Counted from the stretch's first letter, positions 14,860-22,963 are shown. The stretch is DNA of 36,994 nucleotides from Paenibacillaceae bacterium (GCA_015057715.1 SVDS01000039.1:1-36994), one strand, 5' to 3'. The notes: a model not told the origin generated them from the sequence alone. Numbers and translations are program-made.

Positions 14860-14888
14860 TTGACAACTTGAAAAAAATTTGCTATAGT
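14860..14888 (+). promoter_or_regulatory. strong sigma-A-type promoter of the PTS operon
   Basis: TTGACA (14860-14865), 17-nt spacer, TATAGT (14883-14888). Transcription would begin near 14895, just ahead of the antiterminator target. Confidence 0.85.
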
Positions 14889-14910
14889 TAGATAAATGAA
14901 TAGTAATTGC

Positions 14911-14938
14911 GGATTGTTACTGGAAAGCAGGCAAAACC
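14911..14938 (+). promoter_or_regulatory. ribonucleic antiterminator (RAT) target
   Basis: GGATTGTTACTGG, four-base loop region, GCAGGCAAAACC: the RNA hairpin bound by BglG/LicT/SacT proteins. Its 3' end overlaps the left arm of the following terminator, so binding prevents termination. Confidence 0.88.
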
Positions 14939-14991
14939 AATTTTGATTAAGAAAATAACATGTTATTTTCATAGTCAGAGTTGGTTTTTTT
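14933..14991 (+). terminator. conditional leader terminator of the PTS operon
   Basis: AAAACCAATTTTGA (14933-14946) pairs, with G-U pairs, with TCAGAGTTGGTTTT (14975-14988) and runs into T residues. Inside lies a perfect 20-nt palindrome (14951-14970, GAAAATAACA and its complement). It is mutually exclusive with the RAT hairpin. Confidence 0.82.
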
Positions 14992-15009
14992 ATTGATAAG
15001 AGGTAATTT

Positions 15010-15837
15010 ATGAATATTGATAAAATAATTAATAACAATATTGTAACTGCAATTGAGCCAGATGGTAAGGAAGTCGTCATCATGGGCAGAGGAATTGGTT
15101 TTGGCACAAGGACGGGACGCCCGATTGCAGAGAACAAAATTGAGAAAACCTTCCGGTTAGACAGCCAGAACAGTCTGGATCAGTTTAAAGAACTGCTTGT
15201 GAAGCTTCCTCTTGAACACTTAAAGGCATCGGCAGAAATCATTGCCTATGCGAAAAGTGTACTTAACAGGACTTTGAATCAGAATATCTATATCACACTG
15301 ACGGATCATATTAATTTTGCTATCCATCGCTTTAAAGAGAATATGGTTTTTTCAAATCCCATTCTTAGTGAGATTAAGACATTTTATAAAGAAGAGTACT
15401 TGGTTGGCGAATATGCGGTTGCGCTGATTGAGAGAAGTGTGGGAGTACGGCTTCCCGTAGATGAGGCCGGATTTATAGCAATGCATATTGTAAATGCAGA
15501 ACTTAACACGGCTATGAATAAAACCATGGATATGACAAAGCTGATTCAGAATGGGGTCAAAATAGTAAAAGAATTTTTTTCTATGGAACCGGACGAGGGA
15601 TCTTTAAGTTATCAGAGGTTTATCACCCACCTGCGATTTCTTGCCCAGCGCATTTTAACTGGAGAGTTGTTAAATACCGGAAATACAGAATTCAGCAATA
15701 TCATAGCAGGGATGTATCCGGAAGAGTATGAGTGCAGTTTAAAAATTAAGGAATTTATTTTAGAATCCTATCATCATGATGTAACAGAAGAGGAGACTGC
15801 ATATCTGGCAGTCCATATCAAAAGAATGAGGCTTTAG
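15010..15837 (+). CDS. BglG/LicT-family transcription antiterminator
   Basis: This 275-aa protein has an RNA-binding CAT domain at residues 1-55 (MNIDKIINNNIVTA..MGRGIGF) and two PTS regulation domains. PRD1 is at about 70-170, with conserved His in TDHINFAIHRF and 'MHIVNAEL'. PRD2 is at about 175-275, with THLRFLAQRI and AVHIKRMRL. Phosphorylation of these histidines by HPr or the enzyme II sets its activity. It should bind the RAT hairpin in its own leader, giving autoregulated, sugar-dependent read-through of the whole operon. The cognate sugar is that of the EIICB gene downstream. It ends 21 nt before the EIIA gene. Confidence 0.93.
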   Translation: MNIDKIINNNIVTAIEPDGKEVVIMGRGIGFGTRTGRPIAENKIEKTFRLDSQNSLDQFKELLVKLPLEHLKASAEIIAYAKSVLNRTLNQNIYITLTDHINFAIHRFKENMVFSNPILSEIKTFYKEEYLVGEYAVALIERSVGVRLPVDEAGFIAMHIVNAELNTAMNKTMDMTKLIQNGVKIVKEFFSMEPDEGSLSYQRFITHLRFLAQRILTGELLNTGNTEFSNIIAGMYPEEYECSLKIKEFILESYHHDVTEEETAYLAVHIKRMRL

Positions 15838-15858
15838 AAGAAAGGGGTACCAGTCGGC

Positions 15859-16350
15859 ATGTTTGAAGCGTGGAAGAAGCATTTAAAAAGAGGGGGCGGT
15901 AAAAAGGAAGAAATTCTGGCGCCTGTGGAAGGATTGGCAGTTCCGTTAAGTGAAGTAAAAGATCCTGCGTTTAGTCAGGAGATCCTGGGAAAAGGAATGG
16001 CAATCATTCCTTCAAAAGGCAGAATTGTGGCACCGGTAAGCGGAGTGCTGTCAGTAATGTTTGAGACAATGCATGCAGTCAGTATTACAGCAGATAACGG
16101 AGCGGAAGTAATGATCCATGTAGGCCTTGATACGGTTAATTTAAAAGGAGAAGGGTTTCTATCCTTTAAAAAACAGGGAGAACGGGTAAAAGAAGGAGAA
16201 CTTCTGCTGGAATTTGATTTGGAAGGGATTAAGGCAAAGGGATATGACCTGATTACTCCGGTCATTCTTTTAAATACGATGGAGTATCCCAATATGAAAT
16301 GTCATGTTGGAAAGCAGATTAAGGAGCTGGAACCAATCATTGAATTGTAG
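15859..16350 (+). CDS. PTS EIIA component, glucose family (Crr-like)
   Basis: 163 aa. It carries both conserved histidines of the glucose-type EIIA: MHAVSI near residue 72 and 'VMIHVGLDTV', the latter being the phosphorylated one. It accepts phosphate from HPr and hands it to the EIIB domain of the same operon. A separate EIIA gene fits with the EIICB two-domain protein at 16686. AAAGGGG stands about 11 nt before the ATG. Confidence 0.92.
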   Translation: MFEAWKKHLKRGGGKKEEILAPVEGLAVPLSEVKDPAFSQEILGKGMAIIPSKGRIVAPVSGVLSVMFETMHAVSITADNGAEVMIHVGLDTVNLKGEGFLSFKKQGERVKEGELLLEFDLEGIKAKGYDLITPVILLNTMEYPNMKCHVGKQIKELEPIIEL

Positions 16351-16358
16351 GTGGCTGA

Positions 16359-16613
16359 ATGAAAGAGTATCAATATGTAGTGGAAGATCCAATGGGACTT
16401 CACGCCAGACCCGCTTCCATGATTTTTATAGAAGCAGGGAAATACATGTGTTCCATAGAAGCTTATTGGAATTTACAAAAAGCCGATTGTAAAAGTCTTC
16501 TTGCCATCATGGGACTTGGAGCAAAAAAAGGGGATGAAGTCATCTTCCGCTTTGAGGGAGAGGATGAAGATGCTGCATACTACGCAATACGGTCTGTTTT
16601 AGATAAAAAGTGA
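16359..16613 (+). CDS. HPr-family phosphocarrier protein
   Basis: 84 aa. PMGLHARPAS carries the active-site His (His15 type). 'CKSLLAIMGLGAKKGD' keeps the Ser46 position used by HPr kinase in Firmicutes. The core 'CSIEAYWNLQKADC' differs from standard housekeeping HPr, so this may be an operon-dedicated copy instead of the general ptsH. It sits 8 nt after the EIIA gene, inside the PTS operon. Confidence 0.88.
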   Translation: MKEYQYVVEDPMGLHARPASMIFIEAGKYMCSIEAYWNLQKADCKSLLAIMGLGAKKGDEVIFRFEGEDEDAAYYAIRSVLDKK

Positions 16614-16685
16614 TCGTAACCTGCTTACTTGCAGGTGAGGATAAAAAATGTCCGGCAGGACAAAAAAAGAAAGGGGTTTCTTTTT

Positions 16686-18122
16686 ATGATGAAGTATTTG
16701 CAAAAACTAGGTAAGTCGTTAATGCTTCCGGTAGCGTGTCTGCCGGCAGCAGGTATCCTGATGGGAATTGGTTACTGGATTGACCCAACAGGATGGGGGG
16801 CAAACAGTGCCATTGCTGCCTTTCTGATCAAGGCAGGAGGAGCCATAATTGATAATATGGCTATTCTATTTGCCATCGGTGTTGGCGTAGGAATGTCAGA
16901 CGATCATGAAGGTACTTCCGCTCTGGCAGCCCTGGTATCATGGCTGATGATTCAGACAATTCTTTCACCAGCAGTAGTTGCAATGTTAAAAGGTATTGAT
17001 GTCAGTGCTGTGAATCCGGCATTTGGAAAAATCAATAACCAGTTTATTGGTATTGTTTCTGGTTTAATTGGCTCCAGCTGCTATAACCGGTTTAAGAGCA
17101 CAATGCTTCCTGATGCACTGGCTTTTTTCAGCGGGAAACGTTCTGTTGCTATCGTTACGGCACTGTTTTCACTTGTTGCCTGCCTGGTACTGTTTTTCGT
17201 ATGGCCGGTAATTTATACCGCACTGGTAATATTTGGTAAGGGAATTCTGGGTCTTGGTGCAGTAGGAGCAGGTATCTACGGCTTCTTTAACCGTCTTCTT
17301 ATACCATTTGGTCTTCACCATGCTTTAAACTCTGTTTTCTGGTTTGACGTTGCCTCAGTAAATGACCTTGGAAACTTCTGGACCGGAAAAGGCGTGCTGG
17401 GTCAGACTGGTCAGTATATGACAGGCTTCTTCCCAGTTATGATGTTTGGTCTTCCGGCTGCAGCCCTTGCCATGTATCATACGGCGAAACCGGGAAGAAA
17501 AAAACAGGCTTATGGTCTTTTACTGGCAGCAGCAGTCTGTTCATTTTTTACAGGAGTTACAGAACCGCTTGAATTTGCATTCATGTTTCTTGCACCAGGA
17601 TTATATTTAATCCATGCCTTACTGACAGGAATCTCCTTAACCATCTGTGCAATGCTTCCGGTACGTGCCGGATTCAATTTCAGTGCCGGATTTGTTGACT
17701 GGTTCCTTAGCTTTAAAGCACCTATGGCTGTTAATCCTCTGTATATTATTCCGATTGGTCTTATCTATGGTGGGATCTATTATGCAGTGTTCCGCTTTGC
17801 TATTGTAAAATTCAACTTTAAAACACCGGGACGGGAAGATGATGATCTGGATGAGTCTGCTGCTGTATTAAAGAACAACGACTTTACATACGTTGCTTCT
17901 GTTATTTTGGAAGGAATTGGCGGTAAAGAAAACGTTGTAAGCATTGATAACTGTATTACCAGACTCAGACTGGAAGTAAAGGATTATACCCTGGTAAATG
18001 AAAAGAAGATAAAGTCAGCAGGTGTAGCCGGAGTAATCAGACCTGGAAAAACCAGTGTGCAGGTTGTGGTTGGAACTCAGGTACAGTTTGTTGCCGAAGA
18101 ATTTGAGAAACTTTGTAAATAA
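16686..18122 (+). CDS. PTS EIICB transporter, N-acetylglucosamine/glucose family
   Basis: The product is 478 aa from the ATG behind AAGGGG; an upstream TTG at 16629 is in frame but less likely. Residues 1-380 are the EIIC channel with about ten membrane segments, including LMLPVACLPAAGILMG, 'FGLHHALNSVFWFDVAS', 'NDLGNFW' and 'GVTEPLEFAFMFLAPGLY'. The HALNSVFWFD/NDLGNFW wording is typical of NagE/NagP (GlcNAc) relatives. A linker leads to the EIIB domain with phosphocysteine in DNCITRLRLEV. No EIIA domain is fused; it is encoded separately. The family is sure. GlcNAc as substrate is likely; glucose is possible. Confidence 0.92.
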   Translation: MMKYLQKLGKSLMLPVACLPAAGILMGIGYWIDPTGWGANSAIAAFLIKAGGAIIDNMAILFAIGVGVGMSDDHEGTSALAALVSWLMIQTILSPAVVAMLKGIDVSAVNPAFGKINNQFIGIVSGLIGSSCYNRFKSTMLPDALAFFSGKRSVAIVTALFSLVACLVLFFVWPVIYTALVIFGKGILGLGAVGAGIYGFFNRLLIPFGLHHALNSVFWFDVASVNDLGNFWTGKGVLGQTGQYMTGFFPVMMFGLPAAALAMYHTAKPGRKKQAYGLLLAAAVCSFFTGVTEPLEFAFMFLAPGLYLIHALLTGISLTICAMLPVRAGFNFSAGFVDWFLSFKAPMAVNPLYIIPIGLIYGGIYYAVFRFAIVKFNFKTPGREDDDLDESAAVLKNNDFTYVASVILEGIGGKENVVSIDNCITRLRLEVKDYTLVNEKKIKSAGVAGVIRPGKTSVQVVVGTQVQFVAEEFEKLCK

Positions 18123-18126
18123 ACAT

Positions 18127-18159
18127 AAAAAACGGGGATGCACTGCATTCCCGTTTTTT
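18127..18159. terminator. bidirectional terminator between PTS operon and nitroreductase gene
   Basis: AAAAAACGGGGATGCA pairs with TGCATTCCCGTTTTTT (one mismatch-like G-T position), with A and T tracts on both sides, so it can serve both converging genes. Confidence 0.88.
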
Positions 18160-18181
18160 ATATGTAACCGTCATATGGCAA

Positions 18182-18727
18182 TTATTGCTTCGTATCTTCT
18201 TCTGTATCAGGGAAAGAACCATAAAAAACGGTTTGTGTAAGATCCAGACGTTCATAATGTAATTTGTTGGGATCTGCATCATCTGCCGGATGGCCCATCA
18301 GCAGGATTGAAACAGGGACTATGTGTTCTGGTATATGATATGTTTTTTTTACTTTTTCCGGATCAAAATGTCCAACCCATGTAGAACCAATTCCCAATTC
18401 AGATGCCTGCAGCATCATATGGGTTGTAACAATGGCGGCATCGATTTCCCCCTCATCTTTCCCATCAAATTTTCTTTTCCAGCTTATGTTTTTATCGTAA
18501 CAGGTGAGAAGTGCCAACTGATGGTTAAATTTAAAAGGCATACAAAGACTGAGCCCGGCCAAATCAGTTTCATTATCAAGCACAAGAATTCTCTGTGGCT
18601 GGTAATTGCAGGCGGTAGGTGCCGTACGACCTGCCTCCAGGATGAGATCCAGCAACTCTTTTTCTACTTTCTTATCGCTGAACTTTCTGACAGAGTAGCG
18701 ATCCTTTGCCAATTCTAAGAATTTCAT
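18182..18727 (-). CDS. nitroreductase-family FMN oxidoreductase
   Basis: 181 aa. 'KDRYSVRKFSDKKVEKELL' is the FMN-binding start of the family, followed by 'ILEAGRTAPTACNYQPQRILV', 'DAAIVTTHMMLQASELGIGSTWVGHFD' and a tail 'LLMGHPADDADPN'. The start chosen at 18727 has ACGGAGG in front; a longer start at 18757 has none. The protein should be a cytosolic NAD(P)H-dependent flavoenzyme; the substrate is unknown. It is divergent from an HxlR regulator and the two promoters share one dyad, so it is probably the regulated target. Confidence 0.9.
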   Translation of the reverse strand: MKFLELAKDRYSVRKFSDKKVEKELLDLILEAGRTAPTACNYQPQRILVLDNETDLAGLSLCMPFKFNHQLALLTCYDKNISWKRKFDGKDEGEIDAAIVTTHMMLQASELGIGSTWVGHFDPEKVKKTYHIPEHIVPVSILLMGHPADDADPNKLHYERLDLTQTVFYGSFPDTEEDTKQ

Positions 18728-18767
18728 TTTAAACCTCCGTTGACTGATATTTGACATTTACAAGGAA

Positions 18768-18820
18768 AGTATATATGATAATATTACATACTTCAAGTAT
18801 GAACATTTATGTTATATACT
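18768..18820. promoter_or_regulatory. symmetric divergent promoters with shared operator dyad
   Basis: Plus strand: TTCAAG (18792-18797), 17-nt spacer, TATACT (18815-18820) for hxlR. Minus strand: TTGAAG (18796-18791), 17-nt spacer, TATACT (18773-18768) for the nitroreductase. Both -35 boxes lie in the dyad CATACTT-C-AAGTATG (18787-18801), a likely HxlR binding site. Confidence 0.75.
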
Positions 18821-18849
18821 AAACTATTGGTTAGTATTGAGGAGAAGAC

Positions 18850-19191
18850 ATGGATTTTAATAATAAATTTGGTAATTGTCCAATATATTATACAATTTCA
18901 AAAATTGAAGGAAAATGGAAGTGGGTTATTCTATATAAACTTTGCAAATCTAACGTATTAAGATACAACCGGTTATGGGAAGAATTACAACCCATCGCCC
19001 ACAGAACCTTAAGCAAACAGCTTAAGGAGTTAGAAGCGGATGGATTAGTCCATCGGGAGCAATACAATGAAGTTCCGCCCAGAGTGGAATATTCCCTTAC
19101 CAAAGATGGGGAAACCCTTGCCCCCATTTTAAATCTGATGTCAGAATGGGGAGCTCAGCGCATCAATCAGGAAATTCTGGGATTGGAGTAG
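18850..19191 (+). CDS. HxlR-family winged-helix transcriptional regulator
   Basis: 113 aa. It has the family's early cysteine (FGNCPIYYTI), then 'IEGKWKWVILYKL', 'RYNRLWEELQPIAHRTLSKQLKELEADGLVHR' (helix-turn-helix) and 'VEYSLTKDGETL' (wing). Members often sense reactive electrophiles or redox state through this cysteine and control an adjacent flavoenzyme, which fits the divergent nitroreductase. GAGGAG precedes the ATG. It would bind the dyad overlapping both -35 boxes. The next gene follows after 3 nt, so the two are co-transcribed. Confidence 0.92.
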   Translation: MDFNNKFGNCPIYYTISKIEGKWKWVILYKLCKSNVLRYNRLWEELQPIAHRTLSKQLKELEADGLVHREQYNEVPPRVEYSLTKDGETLAPILNLMSEWGAQRINQEILGLE

Positions 19192-19194
19192 ATT

Positions 19195-20355
19195 ATGCAG
19201 TTTACAATACCTCACTATTATAACAGTTTCCAGTGTATCGCAGCCGGGTGCAGTGACACCTGCTGTGCAGGCTGGGCAATTATGATAGATGATCAATCGA
19301 TGAAAAAATACAGGGCTCAAACTGATACCCTGGGCGAAAAGCTTTTAAATGGGGTGGATTGGAAGAAGGGCTGTTTTAAACAGAAATCTGGCAGATGTGC
19401 TTTTTTAAACGAGGCAAATCTTTGTGATATTTACACCGATGCAGGACCTTCCATGCTTTGCAAGACCTGCAGGGAGTACCCCAGGCATACGGAAGAATAC
19501 GAAGGTGTACGGGAACTTTCCCTGTCAATGTCCTGTGAAGTAGCGGCCAGGCTGATTCTGGGACTGAAAGAACCAGTTCGTTTTCTTACAAAGGAAGATG
19601 ACCGGGAAGAGTCTTATCCTGAGTTTGATTTCTTTCTTTTTTCAAAGCTTATGGATGTAAGAGAGGAGGTTATTTCTCTTTTACAGAACCGAAACAGGGA
19701 CATCCCGTTAAGGGCGTCTATGGTTTTGGGTCTGGTCCATGATTTACAAAGAAGGATCAGGGAAGGGAAGCTGTATCAGACGGAGGAACTGATTGCCAGA
19801 TACAGGAATGCTCCGTGTGAAGAATTTTTCCGTATGAAAAAGCGGGAATATAGGGTTTCTGACAGGGAACGCTATGATATAATGAAAAACTGGTTTTCTC
19901 TATTAGACAAGCTGGAAGTTTTAAACCAGGAATGGCCGGTTTATATTGGGGAATTAAAAGCCCTGCTTTTTAATAAGGGGCCAGAGTATTATGAAAAAAC
20001 AAGAGAGAATTTTTATGAATATCTGGATTCTGAGCCAGAAAGAAAGAGGGAGTGGAATCAGTGGCTGGAGCAGCTTTTGGTTTACTTCATTTATACGTAT
20101 TTTTGCGGAGCTGTTTACGACGAGCAGCCTTATGTAAAAGCGAAGATGGCTGTTATCTGTACCATATTCATAGCAGAACTGGCTCAGGCAGTTTATATTC
20201 AAAACGGAGGCAGTCTTACTTTTGACGAGTTTGTACGGCTGGTTCATCGGTTTTCCAGGGAAACGGAGCATTCGGATCAAAATCTTAATGCACTGGAGAA
20301 CGCCTTTCGAACAGAAAAAACCTTTGGGCTGAAAGAAATACTCAGGGTATTATAA
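19195..20355 (+). CDS. fliB: FliB-family protein (flagellin lysine N-methylase)
   Basis: 386 aa. The N-terminal third has the family's cysteine pattern: 'CIAAGCSDTCCAGWAI', then a Cys near 60, C.FLNE..LCDIY, and CKTCREYPR, consistent with an iron-sulfur cluster. The rest is helical and poorly conserved ('LYQTEELIARYRN', 'LLVYFIYTYFCGAVYD'). In Salmonella FliB methylates lysines on flagellin; in clostridia such genes are often found away from flagellar loci, as here, and the substrate may differ. It starts 3 nt after the hxlR stop and would share its promoter. A hairpin terminator follows. Confidence 0.85.
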   Translation: MQFTIPHYYNSFQCIAAGCSDTCCAGWAIMIDDQSMKKYRAQTDTLGEKLLNGVDWKKGCFKQKSGRCAFLNEANLCDIYTDAGPSMLCKTCREYPRHTEEYEGVRELSLSMSCEVAARLILGLKEPVRFLTKEDDREESYPEFDFFLFSKLMDVREEVISLLQNRNRDIPLRASMVLGLVHDLQRRIREGKLYQTEELIARYRNAPCEEFFRMKKREYRVSDRERYDIMKNWFSLLDKLEVLNQEWPVYIGELKALLFNKGPEYYEKTRENFYEYLDSEPERKREWNQWLEQLLVYFIYTYFCGAVYDEQPYVKAKMAVICTIFIAELAQAVYIQNGGSLTFDEFVRLVHRFSRETEHSDQNLNALENAFRTEKTFGLKEILRVL

Positions 20356-20376
20356 GAATTATATAAGATAAACTTT

Positions 20377-20435
20377 AAATTCGCCCAGTCTGCGAAAAGT
20401 AAGGAGAATGGATCTTCTTGCAGCGGGCGATTTTA
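20377..20435. terminator. long hairpin between fliB and lrgB, likely bidirectional terminator
   Basis: AAATTCGCCC (20377-20386) pairs with GGGCGATTT (20425-20433) and encloses an inner CTGC/GCAG stem, with T tracts on either strand. It serves the converging fliB and lrgB. Confidence 0.65.
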
Positions 20436-20449
20436 CTGGAATTGCATAG

Positions 20450-21142
20450 TTAGATAAAATTTGCAAATATAGAAGCGAATACAACTGTACAAAGCCCGGA
20501 AGTGGCGATGGCAAGACTGCTCATGGCACCTTCAATTTCACCAATTTCCATTGCTTTTGTAGTGCCTACCGCATGTGATGCAGATCCGATGGCAATACCT
20601 ACAGCAACCGGATCTGTAATTTTAAACATCCGGCATACTGATTCTGCGATAATGCTGCCTAAAATACCGGTTACAATAATACTGGCAACCGTGATTGTTA
20701 CAAACCCTTTCATCTCCTCTGAGATTCCCATTGCAATGGCAGTCGTTATGGATTTTGGTAAGAAGGTTACATATTCCTGATGGTTTAAGCCAAACACTAA
20801 TGCAAGAAGCAATACGGAGCACATAGTGGTGAGTACGCCTGTCAGCGTTCCTGCAATAATTGCTTTGGAATGTTTTTTTAACAGATTTAACTGACGGTAT
20901 AATGGCACTGCCAGGCACACGGTTGCAGGAGTTAAGAGATAGCTGATGTATTTTGCACTCTCATTATAGACCGTATAATTAATCTTAAAGACGGACAGGA
21001 ATGCCATTACAATTAGAATTGAGATTAACAGGGGATTAAAGATGGCCAGTTTAAAACGTTTCTTAAGCTGAACCCCCATTTCATAACTGACAAGGCTTAA
21101 AACCGAGCCGAAAAATAAAAAATCACCGATTGTCTGATTCAT
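20450..21142 (-). CDS. lrgB: LrgB/CidB-family membrane protein
   Basis: 230 aa, about six to seven membrane segments. Family signatures seen: 'LLTPATVCLAVPLYRQ', 'LPKSITTAIAMGISE', 'GSASHAVGTTKAMEIGEIEGAMSSLAI'. The start at 21142 has AAGGAAC ahead of it. It overlaps lrgA by 20 nt, so the pair is coupled. LrgAB/CidAB were described as holin-like modulators of autolysis, and in some bacteria act in pyruvate or glycolate transport. No LytSR-type regulator is next to it. Confidence 0.93.
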   Translation of the reverse strand: MNQTIGDFLFFGSVLSLVSYEMGVQLKKRFKLAIFNPLLISILIVMAFLSVFKINYTVYNESAKYISYLLTPATVCLAVPLYRQLNLLKKHSKAIIAGTLTGVLTTMCSVLLLALVFGLNHQEYVTFLPKSITTAIAMGISEEMKGFVTITVASIIVTGILGSIIAESVCRMFKITDPVAVGIAIGSASHAVGTTKAMEIGEIEGAMSSLAIATSGLCTVVFASIFANFI

Positions 21143-21506
21143 GATCCGTTCCTTTCTTCTTTTTATCGGTTTCAATAAAAAACTGAGTTACTTTTCCTGT
21201 CATTATCATAACAATAACCGTGGAGAAAAGTGTTATAACCAGAAAAGGTATGAGAATTGGTCGTAGGGAGCCCCACGAATCCAAAAGTCCGACTGCCGCA
21301 GGTATAAATAGCATGGGCATAATTTCCAGTAAAAAATCACTGACATCCTCAACTGCTTCAAGGGGAATCAGCCCGGTTTTTAAGCCTAAAAGCATAAGAA
21401 TAAGACCATAGATACTGGCAGGTACGGGAAGTGGTACAAACAGATGGATCACTTCTCCTGCAAGTGAGATAAATAAAATAATGCCGAATTGTCTTATGTG
21501 TTTCAT
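21123..21506 (-). CDS. lrgA: LrgA/CidA-family holin-like membrane protein
   Basis: 127 aa with four membrane segments: RQFGIILFISLAGEVIH, 'PLPVPASIYGLILMLLGL', 'MPMLFIPAAVGLLD', 'PFLVITLFSTVIVMIMTG'. The charged tail KKKKGTDHESD is typical. The start at 21506 follows AGGAGG; the longer frame to 21563 has no ribosome site. First gene of the lrgAB pair. Confidence 0.92.
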   Translation of the reverse strand: MKHIRQFGIILFISLAGEVIHLFVPLPVPASIYGLILMLLGLKTGLIPLEAVEDVSDFLLEIMPMLFIPAAVGLLDSWGSLRPILIPFLVITLFSTVIVMIMTGKVTQFFIETDKKKKGTDHESDNR

Positions 21507-21550
21507 GACAAAGCCTCCTGTATTTCCTGTCGAAAATTCAACTATGCTTA

Positions 21551-21579
21551 ATCCTATACGCAAATCTTTCGGTTGTCAA
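21551..21579 (-). promoter_or_regulatory. promoter of lrgAB
   Basis: On the minus strand TTGACA (21579-21574), 17-nt spacer, TAGGAT (21556-21551), about 45 nt before the lrgA start. Confidence 0.65.
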
Positions 21580-21644
21580 ATATTTTAATAAAAATTAAGA
21601 TATAAATAAACTTGGTATTTTCCATAACAAAGGAGTATGAAACG

Positions 21645-22178
21645 ATGTTATATCAAATAGAATTTGCTGTTTTATATGCACTGCAGTCTCTGCATAATCC
21701 ATGGCTTGATCTGCTTATGGTCCGCATTACAAGTCTGGGAGACCATGGATTTATCTGGATTTTAATTGGTGTGGTGCTGTTTTGTATTCCCAAAACCAGA
21801 AAAATGGGGATCGGGGTATTGCTAAGCCTGGGGGTAGGACTTCTTCTTGGAAATATGATACTGAAAAACCTTGTAGAAAGGCCCAGACCCTGCTGGATTG
21901 ATACCTCGATTCCTCTTTTAATTCAGAATCCCAGAGACTTTTCCTTTCCTTCCGGTCATACGCTGGCTTCCTTTGAAGGAGCGATCAGCATCTGGCTCTA
22001 TAATAAAAAGCTTGGAGTTCCCTTTCTGATCCTGGCTGTACTCATTGCATTTTCCAGAATGTATTTATTTGTTCACTTTCCAACCGATGTGCTTGGAGGT
22101 GCTATTCTTGGGATTTGTATTGCCTTATTGGTACACCACTTAATAGAAAGAAACACTTGTGTTGAAAAAAACACTTGA
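21645..22178 (+). CDS. PAP2-family phosphatase (undecaprenyl-diphosphatase-like)
   Basis: 177 aa, five to six membrane segments. The three acid-phosphatase motifs are complete: 'KNLVERPRP' (KX6RP), FPSGHT (PSGH) and 'SRMYLFVHFPTD' (SRX5HX3D), with the catalytic His in PSGH and the last motif. Such enzymes recycle undecaprenyl pyrophosphate on the outer membrane face (BcrC-like) or act on phosphatidyl phosphates. The start at 21645 has AAAGGAG; 21612 has none. The stop codon overlaps the -35 box of the folT promoter. Confidence 0.9.
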   Translation: MLYQIEFAVLYALQSLHNPWLDLLMVRITSLGDHGFIWILIGVVLFCIPKTRKMGIGVLLSLGVGLLLGNMILKNLVERPRPCWIDTSIPLLIQNPRDFSFPSGHTLASFEGAISIWLYNKKLGVPFLILAVLIAFSRMYLFVHFPTDVLGGAILGICIALLVHHLIERNTCVEKNT

Positions 22179-22202
22179 TTTCTTAAGAATGTATGTTATA
22201 CT
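22175..22202 (+). promoter_or_regulatory. promoter of the folT riboswitch transcript
   Basis: TTGATT (22175-22180), 16-nt spacer, TATACT (22197-22202). The predicted start near 22209 leaves the full riboswitch in the leader. Confidence 0.7.
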
Positions 22203-22228
22203 GATGGCGATACAAAACTAAATAAAAG

Positions 22229-22328
22229 TCGCAGAGTAGACTAGTGTGCGTTAAGTGCCAGCTGAACAGGGAGTTGTCAGCAGGACGAAAAGATTTTCTT
22301 GCGGTACACGAGTCGCATCCCGCTGCAC
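22229..22328 (+). promoter_or_regulatory. tetrahydrofolate (THF) riboswitch
   Basis: Conserved THF-I pieces occur in order: GCAGAGTAGA (closing helix), GTGCGTTAAGTG, GAACAGGGAGTTG, GGACGAA, GCGGTACAC, GCATCCCGCTGC, with P1 formed by GCAG/CTGC. The pseudoknot-bearing middle is about the usual size. A further stem region (22329-22375) and the AAAGGAGG of folT follow, so control is probably of translation initiation. The folate transporter downstream confirms the ligand class. Confidence 0.9.
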
Positions 22329-22388
22329 CAGAAGATAGGTGTCTTATCTCCGGTCGTAGTCTGAGGTCTGCAAAGGAGGTATTTTTTT

Positions 22389-22961
22389 ATGAAAAAATTC
22401 GTCACTTTGTTCACCCATTCTTACAGAGAGCTGAAATCTGTAAGGACAATCACTGCCGCAGCCATGTTTGCCGCAGTTGCCATTATTTTGGATATGTTCT
22501 CCATTCAGCTGGGAAGCTACATTAAGATTACGTTTTCATCTATTCCCAATGGAATCATTTCCTACTTATTCGGTCCGGTAGTAGGCGGACTGTTCTCCGG
22601 AAGCCTTGATGTGCTGAAGTATTTATTAAAGCCCACCGGCGCCTTTTTTCCTGGACTTACCCTGGTTACGGCCCTGGCAGGTGTCCTGTACGGCATTCTG
22701 TATTATAAGAAGCCGATTACCTTAAGAAGAGTTCTCATATCCAAACTGGTGGTCATGCTGATCTGCAACGTGATATTAAACACCCTTTGCCTCTCTTTGC
22801 TGTACGGAAAAGGTTTTATGGTGTTGCTGCCGGCAAGAGCGCTTAAGAATCTGGTTATGTGGCCCATCGATTCCATGATTTTTTATACCTTACTGAAAAC
22901 CATGGATTCCATCGGTATTTTCCGAACCATTCGGAGTGTACATCTGCTTCATACAAAATAA
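22389..22961 (+). CDS. folT: folate ECF transporter S component
   Basis: 190 aa with five to six membrane segments. 'MFAAVAIILDMFSIQLGSYIKITFSSIPNGI' is the S-component signature, with 'GPVVGGLFSGSLDVLKYLLKPTGAFFPG' as the substrate-side loop and 'ARALKNLVMWPIDSM' for contact with the ECF energising module. That module (two ATPases and the T protein) is not in the window and is presumably shared. AAAGGAGG precedes the ATG. Folate binding is supported by the THF riboswitch. A strong terminator follows. Confidence 0.92.
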   Translation: MKKFVTLFTHSYRELKSVRTITAAAMFAAVAIILDMFSIQLGSYIKITFSSIPNGIISYLFGPVVGGLFSGSLDVLKYLLKPTGAFFPGLTLVTALAGVLYGILYYKKPITLRRVLISKLVVMLICNVILNTLCLSLLYGKGFMVLLPARALKNLVMWPIDSMIFYTLLKTMDSIGIFRTIRSVHLLHTK

Positions 22962-22963
22962 CG

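Noticed and set aside
22244-22525. Open frame over the folT leader
   Set aside because: It lies in the THF riboswitch and the start of folT in another frame; no independent support.
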